The notes: generated from the letters alone by a model not told the origin. 24,706 nucleotides of DNA from DATECU01 sp035286745 (GCA_035286745.1 DATECU010000249.1:1-24706); one strand, 5' to 3'. Positions 1 through 12,200 are shown, counted from the stretch's first letter. Program-made: numbers and translations.

Positions 1-1
1 G

Positions 2-484
2 GGGGCGTTGCTGCTGCTGGCAGCGCAGCAGCCGACGCGGCAATGGCTCGGGGGCCCGAGGCCCGACCTCGTCTTGACCCGCGACACCGTGGTCTTCGCC
101 GCGCCGAGCGTGGTTGCTGAGCGGCAGCTCGCCCAGAAGACAGGCCTCGACGATCTCTACCGCCTGGTGGAGCCTCGGCTTGGGGAGCTCGGTCTCAAGG
201 TGCTGAGGTCGGACCAGACCTCGATCGGGTGGCAGGATCCGACGGACGGAGAACGGCGAGGGGAGATCCGGCTGAGCCCCATGGGTGACTTCATCGGCAT
301 CATCCTGATCTCCCCGGGCAAGCGCCCCCCTGGCAGGCCAGCGAACCCGCGCGAACAACCCGAGACGTGCAAGGCGTTCGTGACGCGAGTCGAGAGCTAC
401 TACGAGCGGCGGTTCCGTGCTCCCGATCCGTGCGGCGCGCCCCATCCGAAAGCCAGCGGCGACGCCCACCGTGATCCTCCCTAG
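2..484 (+). CDS. 3' part of an unrecognised gene (hypothetical protein)
   Basis: An open frame runs in from the left edge and stops with TAG at 482-484. A TTG at 8 could be a start, but the frame is still open upstream of it, so the gene is probably cut by the window. The visible part is about 160 residues. It begins with a short Leu/Ala-rich stretch that could be the end of a signal peptide or a membrane segment. A mixed soluble region follows, with FIGIILI near the middle, and the tail is rich in Pro, Gly and charged residues. I recognise no family. It converges on the oxidase subunit IV gene with only three bases between the two stop codons. Confidence 0.5.
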   Translation, partial: GALLLLAAQQPTRQWLGGPRPDLVLTRDTVVFAAPSVVAERQLAQKTGLDDLYRLVEPRLGELGLKVLRSDQTSIGWQDPTDGERRGEIRLSPMGDFIGIILISPGKRPPGRPANPREQPETCKAFVTRVESYYERRFRAPDPCGAPHPKASGDAHRDPP

Positions 485-487
485 CGC

Positions 488-823
488 TTAGGTCCCAGGG
501 TTGCCGCCTACCCAGCCCCGGCTCCAGTAGTCGGAGAGGGTAACGGCAAGCAGGATGAAGAGCCACACGAATGCCGCGCCGATCACGAGCTGCGTCAGGC
601 GCGGGCTGTACTTCACGTGCATGAAGAACAGGATCACCAGCACCGCCTTGACGCAGGCGATGACCAAGGCCACCACGACGTTCAGGGGCACCCGCTTGCC
701 AAAGAAGATCTCCGGCTCGCCGAGGTCGATGGCGGCCACCTGGACCGTGACCAAGGTCAGCAGCAGCAGGGCGGCGAAGATCGCGAAGTAGATTCGGGGC
801 GAGACGACGTGCTGCTCGTGCAT
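488..823 (-). CDS. caa3-type cytochrome c oxidase subunit IV
   Basis: A 111-residue membrane protein of the prokaryotic cytochrome c oxidase subunit IV type (COX4_pro family), the small accessory subunit of caa3 and quinol oxidases. Three hydrophobic segments are visible, at roughly residues 10-30, 48-68 and 77-97. The motif ILFFMHVKYS at the end of helix 2 is typical of this family. ATG at 821-823 follows the subunit III stop by 10 bases, with AGGA as ribosome binding site. It is the last gene of the ACIII-oxidase operon. Its likely role is assembly or stability of the oxidase; it holds no cofactor. The identity is firm from motif, size and position. Confidence 0.9.
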   Translation of the reverse strand: MHEQHVVSPRIYFAIFAALLLLTLVTVQVAAIDLGEPEIFFGKRVPLNVVVALVIACVKAVLVILFFMHVKYSPRLTQLVIGAAFVWLFILLAVTLSDYWSRGWVGGNPGT

Positions 824-833
824 CGGCGGTTCC

Positions 834-1491
834 TCAGTGGATCAGGTAGAGGAAGGGGAAAAGGAAGATCCACACGATGTCGACGAAGTGCCAGTAGAGC
901 CCGGTGAACTCCACCGGCGTGTTGTACTCCGGGCTGTACGCCCCGCGCCAGCCCTTGACGGCCAGCGCCAACAAGATGGGGATGCCCACGATCATGTGCA
1001 GCGCGTGAAGGCCGGTCATGCCGAAGTAGAGCGAGAAGTACATCTCGGCCTGGCGGGCTCGGTCGCCTTCCAGGTGCAAGGCCTCTCCGCTGAAGCCGGG
1101 TCCGGGCACCAGGTGGTGGTGGTACTTGTCGGCGTACTCCACAACCTTGACCCCGAGGAAGGCAGAGCCCAGCAGCACGGTGAGCAGCAGGAAGACGACG
1201 AGCTGCTTGCGCTTGCCGAGAGCGGCCGCGTGCACGGCGAGGGCCATGGTGAGAGAGCTGCCGATCAGCACCGCGGTGTTGATGGCGCCTAGCTTGACGT
1301 CGAGATGGTGACTGGCGGCGGCGAAGGCGTCATGGAAGTTGAAGCGGTAGACGGTGTAGACCAGGAACAGCCCGCCGAAGAACATGACCTCTTGGGCCAG
1401 AAACAACCACATGCCCAGGGTGGTGGCGTCCTTCTGCTCACCCAGGTCGGCGAAATGGTGGGCCAGCAACGAGCGCGGGCCGGTGGTGGGA

Positions 1492-1499
<8 letters not shown>
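834..1499 (-). CDS. Cytochrome c oxidase subunit III
   Basis: A 221-residue heme-copper oxidase subunit III. Several transmembrane helices are visible. The C-terminal stretch GLYWHFVDIVWIFLFP is the family signature. The N-terminal region, with TLGMWLFLAQEVMFFGGLF, matches the first helix of the short, caa3-type form. The subunit supports proton uptake and the stability of subunit I and carries no redox centre. The start is GTG at 1497-1499, overlapping the end of subunit I by 8 bases, which implies translational coupling. Subunit IV follows. The gene symbol (ctaE or coxC) depends on naming convention. Confidence 0.93.
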
Positions 1500-3107
<1,608 letters not shown>

Positions 3108-3111
<4 letters not shown>

Positions 3112-4109
3112 GGTTTGGTCACGTCCTGCGCCTTGGGGTCCAAGGCGCCCGCCGCGGGTGGCGGCGCGGCCTTGGTTTCCGGCGCTTTCAGGGACTGGAT
3201 GTAGGCCAGAAGCGAGAGGATCTGGTCCTCGCTCACCATGCCGGTGAAGGTCGGCATGATCGGCTGGTAGCCCTCGACCACCTTGGCCGTCGGGGTCACG
3301 ATCGACTCCCGGATGTAGAGCTCGTCCGCCACCACGGTGCCACCGCCCTGGAGCCTGACCGTGGAGCCGAAGAGCCCGGCCAGATCGGGACCGCGAGCGC
3401 CAGCATCGGCTTGATGGCAGGTCACGCAGTTGAGCTCGTGAAAAAGCCTCTCTCCGGCCACCGCGGGGACCACACCCGGGGCGCCGCCCGCCAGCCAGGC
3501 CTGGAACTCCGCCGGTTCCATGGCGGTGACCCAGCCGATCATCCCCGAGTGCTTGGTGCCGCAGTACTCGGCGCAAAACAGGTGATAGCGCCCGGGCTTG
3601 GTGGCCTGGAACCAGGTTGCCGCATAACGACCAGGAAGGGCGTCCTTCTTGACCCGGAAGGCCGGCACGTAGAAACTGTGGATCACGTCCTCCGAGGTGA
3701 GGGTGAGCTTGACCGGCACGCCTACCGGAATGTGCAGCTCGTTGATCTCCCGCTGGCCGGTCAGGTGCTGGACCTTCCACATCCAGCGCTTGCCCACCAC
3801 GTTGATCTCCATGGGGTTCTTGGGCACCCGAGACATGCCGAAGAACACCTGGGCGCTCCAGATGAAGATGAAGACCACGATGCCCAGGGGAATCAGGGTC
3901 CAGGTCAGCTCCAGGGCCAGCGACCCGTGCACGGCCTGAGGGCGTTCGCTGGGCGAGCGCCGCCGGTAGCGGATGGCGAAGAAGAGCACCATGCCCGCGA
4001 TCAGCAGGGCGAAGAAAGCCGACAGGCCGACCAGGAAGAAGTAGAGCGCATCCACCTCTCCTGCCACGGTGGAGGCACGCTCGGGAAAGAGGGGGAAGCC
4101 CGAGAACAT
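3108..4109 (-). CDS. Cytochrome c oxidase subunit II with fused cytochrome c domain (caa3 type)
   Basis: A 333-residue electron-entry subunit. Two N-terminal helices (about residues 20-47 and 69-90) are followed by the periplasmic cupredoxin domain with the CuA ligands H144, C179, C183, H187 and M190 (motif CAEYCGTKHSGM). A C-terminal class I cytochrome c domain follows, with heme motif CVTCH at 228-232 and a probable axial Met in PIMPTF (M285). The fused heme domain is the defining trait of caa3 oxidases: it takes electrons directly from a donor complex, here presumably ACIII. The tail (from about residue 312) is Ala/Pro-rich. ATG at 4107-4109 lies three bases from the SCO stop, and the 3' end overlaps subunit I by ATGA. 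Confidence 0.95.
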
Positions 4110-4112
4110 GGG

Positions 4113-4910
4113 TCAGCCGCTCCTCTTCTGGGCCCGCTCACGGCGGAGCATGGTGATCAGGAAACCGCCCAGGCCCAGCACCGTCAGCACCGCCGCCACT
4201 CGCATCAGACGCATGGCGGCGGCGGTGTACTTGCCGGTGGTGGGATCGTACTGGTAGCAGAAGAGGACCGCGGAGTCGACCGGGGTGCCGATCTTCCCCT
4301 CCGAGGCCTCGATGAGGGCGAAGCGCAGGTCCTTGGGGGCGTACTCGACGCCGTACAGGTAGCGGGCGATCTTGCCCTGCGGGGTCAGCACCACGATGCC
4401 GGCCGGATGGGCGTACTGTTTGCTCGGCTCGTCCCACGCATAGCGGAAGCCGACGGCCTTGGTAAGGCGCGTCAGCTCCCCGGCGTCTCCGGTCAGGAAG
4501 TGCCAGCCCTGCTCGGCGGTGGGCCGCTTGTAGCGGGCCACGTAGCCCTTCTTCTTGGCGGCCGCCAGCTCAGCCGTCTCCTTGGGCTCGAAGCTCACGG
4601 TGACGATCTCGAACTCGCGCCCGGCGTCGTAGCTCAACACGCCCAGCGCACTGGCCAGGCCGTTCAGGGTGAGCGTGCAGAGCATGGGGCACTCGTAGTA
4701 GACGAGCGAGAGCACCACCGGCCGCTTGCCCAGGAAGTCGGAGAGCCGCACCTCTCTTCCGGCCTCGTCCCGGAGCGCGATGTCGCCGGGCACCGTCTCG
4801 CCCAGCCGCTGGTCCCACCCGATCTCGCGCAGGATGGCGGGGCGGCCCTCCTGGGCGAGGGCGGGACCGGTCAGCAGCAGGGCGGCGAGGACGCCTAGCG
4901 CAGGTCTCAC
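4113..4910 (-). CDS. SCO1/SenC-type copper chaperone
   Basis: A 265-residue periplasmic thioredoxin-fold protein of the SCO1/SenC family, which delivers copper to the CuA site of oxidase subunit II. The copper-binding CPMLC (C74, C78) and the distant conserved His in YAHPAG (H168) are all present. An N-terminal signal peptide ends near ALAQ at residue 20. A C-terminal hydrophobic segment (about 232-252) followed by basic residues anchors the domain to the inner membrane. SCO proteins in ACIII operons often have this C-terminal anchor. The start is GTG at 4908-4910, overlapping the upstream gene's TGA. The position directly before subunit II fits a dedicated assembly factor. Confidence 0.92.
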   Translation of the reverse strand: MRPALGVLAALLLTGPALAQEGRPAILREIGWDQRLGETVPGDIALRDEAGREVRLSDFLGKRPVVLSLVYYECPMLCTLTLNGLASALGVLSYDAGREFEIVTVSFEPKETAELAAAKKKGYVARYKRPTAEQGWHFLTGDAGELTRLTKAVGFRYAWDEPSKQYAHPAGIVVLTPQGKIARYLYGVEYAPKDLRFALIEASEGKIGTPVDSAVLFCYQYDPTTGKYTAAAMRLMRVAAVLTVLGLGGFLITMLRRERAQKRSG

Positions 4911-5332
4911 TTCGTCTTCCCTCCGGCAGCGGGACCCGGCGGCGCCAGCGGGCCCGCACCCCGTACCGGCAGGCCGCGCTCGACGGTCAGCTTCATGGCC
5001 TCTTCGATGGGTATGCGCACGATCCCGGCTTGCTGGTCCACCCAGCCATAGCTCTCGATCAGCTCTTGCTCCCGGGCCCGAAGCTGCCGGATGTCGGCGA
5101 AGGGCTGCACTTGCAGGCGTGGAGCGGGGAACTCGCGTCCCTTGTCGGCCGGTGCCAGCGGCCCCGGCGGTGCATCCTGGCGCGCCTCACGGCGGTCGAA
5201 GAAGCTGAAGAGCGGCAGCAGGGCAATCACCGTCAGCACCAGCACCACCCCGACCGCAAGCGACAGACGCAGGATGGACCGCGGCTCGACGTCGGTCGGC
5301 TCGTGCCGGATGTCGTGCTCCCCTGTTTCCAC
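4907..5332 (-). CDS. Small one-TM protein of the ACIII-oxidase operon, function unknown
   Basis: About 141 residues from the GTG at 5330-5332, which has a purine-rich AAGGAG...GGGAGAAG upstream. A GTG at 5384-5386 would add 18 basic residues, but it abuts a repeat and has no spaced ribosome binding site. One transmembrane helix follows a short acidic cytoplasmic N-terminus (LRLSLAVGVVLVLTVIALLP). The periplasmic part contains RAREQELIESYGWVDQQAGIVRIPIEEAM. This GW-D-------RIPI-AM pattern is what small proteins between actF and the SCO gene typically show, and I know of no assigned function. The 3' end overlaps the SCO start by GTGA. The 5' side is the only loose junction of the operon, separated from actF by a repeat and a hairpin. 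A role in supercomplex or CuA assembly is inference. Confidence 0.75.
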   Translation of the reverse strand: METGEHDIRHEPTDVEPRSILRLSLAVGVVLVLTVIALLPLFSFFDRREARQDAPPGPLAPADKGREFPAPRLQVQPFADIRQLRAREQELIESYGWVDQQAGIVRIPIEEAMKLTVERGLPVRGAGPLAPPGPAAGGKTK

Positions 5333-5358
5333 CTTCTCCCTACGCTCCTTCCTCTGGG

Positions 5359-5375
5359 GGCGGCTTCGGGCCGCC
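5359..5375 (-). other. GC-rich hairpin in the actF-downstream spacer
   Basis: Perfect 6-bp inverted repeat GGCGGC/GCCGCC with a 5-base loop between the repeat at 5387-5420 and the probable start at 5332. There is no U-tract, so it is not an obvious terminator. It could be a processing or stabilising element between the ACIII and oxidase halves of the mRNA. Confidence 0.35.
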
Positions 5376-5386
5376 AGCTGACCCAC

Positions 5387-5420
5387 CTCTGTGCCTCCGT
5401 GCCTCTGTGGTTGCGTTCGT
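5387..5420. repeat. Copy of a CACAGAGG-type dispersed repeat, half element
   Basis: On the minus strand this stretch reads AACCACAGAGGCACGGAGG followed by CACAGAGG, a run of short purine-rich units. Sequences of this style recur between genes of many environmental bacterial genomes. It lies just after the actF stop, in the only non-overlapping gap in the first part of the operon. A related, more complete palindromic copy lies at 7183-7272 inside actE. No matching second arm is seen here. Confidence 0.6.
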
Positions 5421-5422
5421 CG

Positions 5423-6619
5423 TCACTCCACCGCCCCCTCGATCAACTCCTGAATCTCCGGCTCCCCGGTCGGCAACAGCGATCGCCCCTTCAGCTCGCG
5501 CACGAACGCGAGCAGCCACAGCCCGCCCACAGCCAGGAGCGCCCCCAGGTCCAGCCAGTGAACCGAGAACCCCGGCGCATGCCCCCCATGACCGCCCGCT
5601 GTCTCGGGAGCCACCAGCCAGAAAAGGTCCACCATTCGGAACACCAGGATCACGCCGGCCACGGTGCCCAAGAGGCCCGCGTTTCGCTTCAGGTCACGCG
5701 ACAGCAAGAGCAGGAAGGGCAGGACGAAGTGGAAGAGGACAAGAGCCAAGCCCAGCCACTGCCAGCCACCCTGGAGCCGCTTCAGGTACCAGGGGATCTC
5801 CTCCGGCAGGTTGCCCGACCAGGTGATCAGGAACTGGGAGAGGTTGATGTAGGCCCAGAGCATGACGAAGGCCAGCAGCAGCTTGCCCAGGTCGTGGATC
5901 TGCTCGCGCCGAACCAGTCCGGCAAACGGCTTCTGGTCCGCAAAGCCCGCCATCAGCACCACCACGAACGCCAGCGCCGACAGACACTGCCCCACCATGA
6001 AGAGAATGCCGTACACGGTCGAAAACCAGTGGGGAGACAGCGACATCGCCCAGTCCACCGCCGCCAGCGTGACAGTGAGGGCCATGACCACGAGTCCCCC
6101 GCCGGAGAGACCGCGCAGCTTCTTGGAGATCGCCTCCCGGTCCCCGCCCTGATCGATGGCCTGGGTCCACTTGCTCAGCAAGTGGGCAAAGAGCGACCAC
6201 ACCGCGAAGTAGACCGCGGCCCGGCCCAGGAAGAAGGGCACGTTGAGGTAGGCGCTCTTGTGCTGAAGCAGTGGGTCGGCCGCCACCTGCTCGGGCCGGG
6301 CCCAGAGGTAGAGCTGGGGCAGGCCGAAGACCAGGGGCAGGAAGAGGAGCCCCAGCACCGGCAAGGTCCGGGTGGCCGCCTCCAGGATGCGCAGGATCAC
6401 CAGACCCCAGCGGCCGCCGGCCAGGTGATGGATCATGGAAACGCCGAGCGCGCCTACCGCAATCCCGGTCCAGAACAGGAAGGCGAAAAGGTAGGACCGA
6501 AAGAACTGATGCGGGTTCAGGAAGAGGCCGAGACCGCAGGCAGCAACGCCGAGAGCACCTGCCACCAGGGCGCCGCGCTGCAGCTCGTCGACTCTCGGGG
6601 GATAGGCGCCAGGCGTCAT
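5423..6619 (-). CDS. actF: Alternative Complex III membrane subunit ActF (quinol:cytochrome c oxidoreductase)
   Basis: A 398-residue polytopic membrane protein with about ten helices, of the ActF type, related to ActC and the NrfD/PsrC superfamily. ActF and ActC form the membrane core of ACIII, which oxidises quinol and sends electrons to cytochromes. Recognisable stretches include the N-terminal NPHQFFRSYLFAFLFW, the central DWAMSLSPHWFSTVYG and QFLITWSGNLPEEIPWY, which are typical of ActF. The true start is ATG 6617-6619: it makes an ATGA overlap with actE and gives a normal family length, whereas the longer open frame upstream adds Pro/Arg-rich shadow sequence. Downstream there is a repeat-containing spacer before the next gene. 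Confidence 0.92.
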   Translation of the reverse strand: MTPGAYPPRVDELQRGALVAGALGVAACGLGLFLNPHQFFRSYLFAFLFWTGIAVGALGVSMIHHLAGGRWGLVILRILEAATRTLPVLGLLFLPLVFGLPQLYLWARPEQVAADPLLQHKSAYLNVPFFLGRAAVYFAVWSLFAHLLSKWTQAIDQGGDREAISKKLRGLSGGGLVVMALTVTLAAVDWAMSLSPHWFSTVYGILFMVGQCLSALAFVVVLMAGFADQKPFAGLVRREQIHDLGKLLLAFVMLWAYINLSQFLITWSGNLPEEIPWYLKRLQGGWQWLGLALVLFHFVLPFLLLLSRDLKRNAGLLGTVAGVILVFRMVDLFWLVAPETAGGHGGHAPGFSVHWLDLGALLAVGGLWLLAFVRELKGRSLLPTGEPEIQELIEGAVE

Positions 6620-7287
6620 CGGCCGTGGGTCTCCGAAGCAGGAGCGCCACTTTCCAGGGGATTCAAGACGCCGCGCTGGTCGCCCGGGACGTCGTCCAGG
6701 CTGGCGTGTTGGCTGAGCTGAAGGGCGCGGATGTAGGCCACGATGGCCCAACGGTCCTCCACTGACACCTGGGCGGCGTAGTCAGGCATGGCGCCGAAGC
6801 CGTTCGTCATCACGTCGAAGAAGTAGCCGGGCTTCTCGGAGCGCAATCGGTCGATGTGGTAGGACGGCGGTTTCTTGTAGCCGCGCTGCGGCACCATGCC
6901 CTCGCCGGTGCCCAACTGGCCGTGGCAGGGCGAGCAGTAGATGCGGAAGCGCTCCTGGCCGCGGGCCAGGACCTGGGCGGTGACCGGGAAGGGGAAGCTG
7001 TCGGCGAAAGCGCCTCCCACCTTGCCGGTGTAGAGATGGGCATCCTGGCGAAGCTGGCCCCGGGCGATGGCGCCCTCGACCAACGGTCTCGCCGAACGAC
7101 CATCGCCGAAGAACTCGGTCCCGCGATAGGCCCTCATGCGCGGCTGGTCGTGCATGTCCTGCCGGCAGGCCCCCGAAACAGCCACCACCAAGACACAAAG
7201 AGCACAGAGAACGGCAACGGATCTGAGGGCCGCTACTTCCGTTCCCTTCGTGTCCTTGCCTTTGTGGTTCTTCGTTAGGGACCTCAC
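6616..7287 (-). CDS. actE: Alternative Complex III monoheme cytochrome c lipoprotein ActE
   Basis: 223 residues from the GTG at 7285-7287, whose GTGA overlaps the actD stop. One heme motif, CSPCH (118-122), and a probable axial Met in GAMPDY (M167) mark a class I cytochrome c. ActE is the monoheme subunit that relays electrons out of ACIII. The N-terminus has a long basic stretch, a hydrophobic core (about 24-37) and VSGAC with C41 as the likely lipidated cysteine. The next in-frame start candidates lie inside or after the hydrophobic core, so the signal peptide needs this start. Residues 6-35 are encoded by a dispersed palindromic repeat (7183-7272), which is odd. The C-terminus overlaps actF by ATGA. 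Confidence 0.9.
   Translation of the reverse strand: MRSLTKNHKGKDTKGTEVAALRSVAVLCALCVLVVAVSGACRQDMHDQPRMRAYRGTEFFGDGRSARPLVEGAIARGQLRQDAHLYTGKVGGAFADSFPFPVTAQVLARGQERFRIYCSPCHGQLGTGEGMVPQRGYKKPPSYHIDRLRSEKPGYFFDVMTNGFGAMPDYAAQVSVEDRWAIVAYIRALQLSQHASLDDVPGDQRGVLNPLESGAPASETHGR
7183..7272. repeat. Imperfect palindromic dispersed repeat inside actE
   Basis: The arms at 7183-7217 and 7237-7272 are imperfect inverted copies. One arm contains ACCACCAAGACACAAAGAG, and the reverse complement of the other begins AACCACAAAGGCAAGGACAC; both end in GAACGG. The 19-base centre is unrelated. About 20 of 31 aligned positions match. The style is that of the CACAAAG/CACAGAG repeats that usually sit between genes. 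Here the element is read in frame as ActE residues 6-35. A related half copy lies at 5387-5420. Confidence 0.65.
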
Positions 7288-7831
7288 TCTTCGATCTCCG
7301 ACACCTGGACCACACCGTGCAGGCTCTCCAGGAACCTGCGGGTGTCGGCCCGGTCGAACTTGGGATCGGTGGCCTCGATGGCCAGGAAGAAGCCGTCGCG
7401 GGAGGCCTTGGCGAAGGACGCCACGTTGAAGACCGGGTGGTAGGGCTGGGGCAGGCCGTTCAGGGCCAGCATCCCCAGGACGGCGGTGCCGGCGGCGAAC
7501 AGGATGGTGGTCTCGAAGGCGGGCACGATGAAGGAGGGCCAACTGTGAAGGGGCCGGCCACCGATGTTCAGCGGGTAGGCGATCACAGCGCTCCAGTATT
7601 CGAGGCCGTAGCCCAGCAGGCAGCCCAGGATGCCGCCACCCAGCACCAGCTTGGGCAGCACCGAACGCGGCAGCTCCAGCGCCTCCGAGAGGTCCTCCAT
7701 CGGATAGGGCGTATAGCCGTCGACTCTCCGGTAGCCCTTCTCGGTCACCAGGCGAGCGCCGGCCACGATCTCGTGGGGACCGCGGAACTCCGCCATCAGA
7801 CCGTAGAGCCCGCTGGTCGCGACCTCGGCGC

Positions 7832-7835
<4 letters not shown>
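7284..7835 (-). CDS. actD: Alternative Complex III subunit ActD (DUF3341)
   Basis: A 183-residue membrane protein of the DUF3341/ActD family. The N-terminal cytoplasmic domain begins YGLMAEFRGPHEIVAGAR and contains GYTPYPMEDL, both typical. Two transmembrane helices follow (about residues 62-82 and 98-120) with the motif HSWPSFIVPAFE between them, then a soluble tail ending in EATDPKFD...RFLESLHGVVQVSEIEE. It binds no cofactor and helps hold ACIII together at the cytoplasmic face. ATG 7833-7835 makes an ATGA overlap with actC; the longer open frame upstream lies in actC shadow. The tail overlaps the actE start. Confidence 0.92.
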
Positions 7836-9221
<1,386 letters not shown>

Positions 9222-9229
<8 letters not shown>

Positions 9230-12200
9230 CGGGTCCGCTCCCCAGCTCCAAGGACGCCCGGGCGGCGCCGGGCCCCGCTTCCCTGGGCATGTCGGGGTTG
9301 GGGTTCCTGACCGAGGCCAGATAGCTGGTCCGTGGCCGGGTGTTGAGGTCGGCCAAGAGGCCGTAGTTGCGCGGGCTGCTCTTCTGGCCGGTCACTCGGC
9401 TCTTGGGGTCGTTCACGTCGCCGAACACTATGGCCCGCGCCGGGCAGACCGACTGGCAGGCGGTCTCAATCTCCCCGTCGCGAAGCGGCCGGTCCTGGTT
9501 CTTGGCATCGATGCGCGCCTGGTTGATCCGCTGGACGCAGTAGGTGCACTTCTCCATCACCCCGCGGCTTCTCACCGTGACGTCGGGGTTGCGCATGAGC
9601 TTCAGGCTGGGCGTGTCCCAATCCTGGTACAGGAAGAAGTTGAAGCGGCGCACCTTGTAGGGGCAGTTGTTGGAGCAGTAACGGGTGCCCACGCAGCGGT
9701 TATAGACCATGTCGTTCAGGCCTTCATCGCTGTGGACAGTGGCGGCCACCGGGCACACCACCTCGCAGGGCGCGTTCTCGCAGTGCATGCACAGCACCGG
9801 CTGATGGTGCGTCTCCGGGTTATCAAGCCCGCCCTGGTAGTAGCGATCGATGCGGATCCACTGCATCTCGCGGCCTCGGGCCACCTGGTCCTTGCCCACC
9901 ACCGGGATGTTGTTCTCCGACTGGCAGGCCACCACACAGGCGTTGCAGCCCACGCAGGCGCTCAGGTCGATGGTCATGCCCCAGGCGTGACCGCGGTACG
10001 TGTGCGCGGGGTACATGCTGAGGTCGGCCGGCGGCTCCTCGCTCATCTCCCGCGCGAAGTGAGGGTTCCTCTCGAACTCCGCGAGGTCCGCCGAGCGCAC
10101 CAGGTGGCGCTTCGTGGTCTGGGTCTCGTGCTCGATGGTCCAGTGGTCCTGGGTGCAAGCGAGAATCGCCCGCTCGCCGGTCTTGCGGATCTCGAGCCCG
10201 GCACCAAACCAGAGCCCGTCGCTCCGGCGCAACGCGTAGGCGTTCACGCCCAGGCCGCTGCCCACCCGGCCAGCCTTCCGGCGGCCGTAGCCCAGGTGCA
10301 GGGTGACCGAGTCCTCGGGATGGCCGGGAACGATCCAGGCCGGAACCTTCAGGGCGTTGCCTGCATAACGGAGTTCCACCAGGTCGGTGGTGGCTCCGCT
10401 CGCGGTGCTGGAGACGGCTATGCCCAGCCGCGCCGCCAGCCGGGGGCTCAGCAAGGCCGCGTTCTCCCAGGTCAGCTTGGTGAGCGGCTTGGGCAGCTCC
10501 TGCAACCAGCCGTTGTTGGCGAAGCGGCCGTCGCCTATCGTGGGGTCGGCTCGAAAGGCGATCTCCAGTCCCGGGTTCCGGGCTTGGCGCGCGGGTCTCA
10601 CCCAGTCGCCCGACGCCAAGGTCACCGGCTTCTCCGGCAGCGCGCTGCCCGCGACCACGCCGTCGTGGACGGCTCGCTGCCAGCGGCCCTCAAAGTCGTC
10701 GGCGCCAAAAAGCCCCTTCCAGTGCTCCCGAACCACCTGGTAGCCGGCGCGGTCGCCAAACCCGAGGAAGGCGGCCAGGACCTCGTGGGCCGACTTGCCG
10801 CCGTAGAGGGGCGCGATCAGAGGCTGCACGATGGAGACGCTGCCGTCGAAGGCACGGGCGTCGCTCCAGCTCTCCAGACCGTGGGCCTCGGCCAGGTGCC
10901 AGTGGCAGCGCTCCGCGGTTTCGTCCTGGTAGAGCCCCAGGTGGATGCGCAGCGGGACCTGGTCGAGAGCGGCGGCCAGGGCCAGATCGGCCGGTGCGTT
11001 ATACACGGGATTGCCGCCCAGGACCAACAGCAGGGCGACCTCCCCCCCCGCCATGTCGGCCACCAAGTCCCGGAGCGACGCCAACTGGTTGAGCGGGCGC
11101 GCCTCGACCGGAGCCGTGAAGACCACGGTCTTGCCGAGATTGCCGAGCTCGCCGTTCATGGCGTGAGCCAAGGCGTGAACCTCGGCCGGCTGCGACTCGC
11201 CCGCCAGCACCAAGGAGCGGCCCCCATGCTTGCGCAGGTCCTTGACCAGCGGCCCCACCCACGCAGCGTGGGCCCTGTCCGCACCCTCGACAGGGAGACC
11301 CAGGCCCGCCGCCACCGCGCGTGCCACCCCCTCGATCTCCGAAGAACGCAAGGGGAGTCGGTGATCCGCCGCCGCCCCCGTGATCGAGGGGCTGCCTTCC
11401 ACCACGTAGAGCCGGTTCAGACGCGCGTGCTCGCCCTCGATCCGGCGCCGCCCGGAGAACTCGCGGATCAAGCGGACGTTTGCGGGCCCGCTGCCCAGGA
11501 AGTCGGCCTCCAGCGACAGGATGACGTCGGCCTCCGCCAGGCGGTACTGCGCCGCCAGCGCCTCGCCAAACGCCAGCTCCGCGCCGGCGCGGGCGTTGTC
11601 GGCCGACACCGGCTGATACTGGTGCCATTTGGCGGCCGGGTACTGCGCGAGCAGCGCATCGAGCTGCGCGGCCAGCGTGGGTGAGGTCACGGTCTCGGTC
11701 AGGATGCGGAAGCCGGCGCCACCCAGCGCCTTCTGGGCGGCCAGAGCCGGCTGCAACGCCGTCAGGAAGGCGCCCCAGGTGCGGATCTCGCCCCGGTTGG
11801 TGATGGTCTTCGACCGGTCGGGATCGTAGAGCCCCAAGATGGTCGCCTGACCGAAGGCATCGGTGGCCCCCAGACTGGCCGGGTGCTCGGGGTTGCCCTC
11901 GATCTTGGTGGGCCGGCCCAGGTGGCTCTCCACCAGGACGCCCTTGGCGAAGCCCTGATCGAGCACCGAGGTGGCGAAGAAGAGCGGGCGGCCGGGGACC
12001 ACCTGCTCGGGCGACTTGACGTAGGGGACGATCTTCTCTTCGGGCTGCCGGGTGCAGGCGGTGAGCCCAGCCAGCGCCAGCGAGGCGCCCATGATGCGCA
12101 GGAACTCGCGCCGCCCGCTGGGATCGCTCCACTCCGAAGCCTGCTCCGGGAACTCCCGCTCCAGGAAGTTCTGAAAGCCCGGGGTGGCGGCCAGTTCCTC

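Noticed and set aside
3411..4898. 495-codon plus-strand frame opposite oxidase subunit II and SCO
   Set aside because: It is antisense to two clear genes, rich in His/Gly/Glu/Gln with no motif; typical of third-position GC bias.
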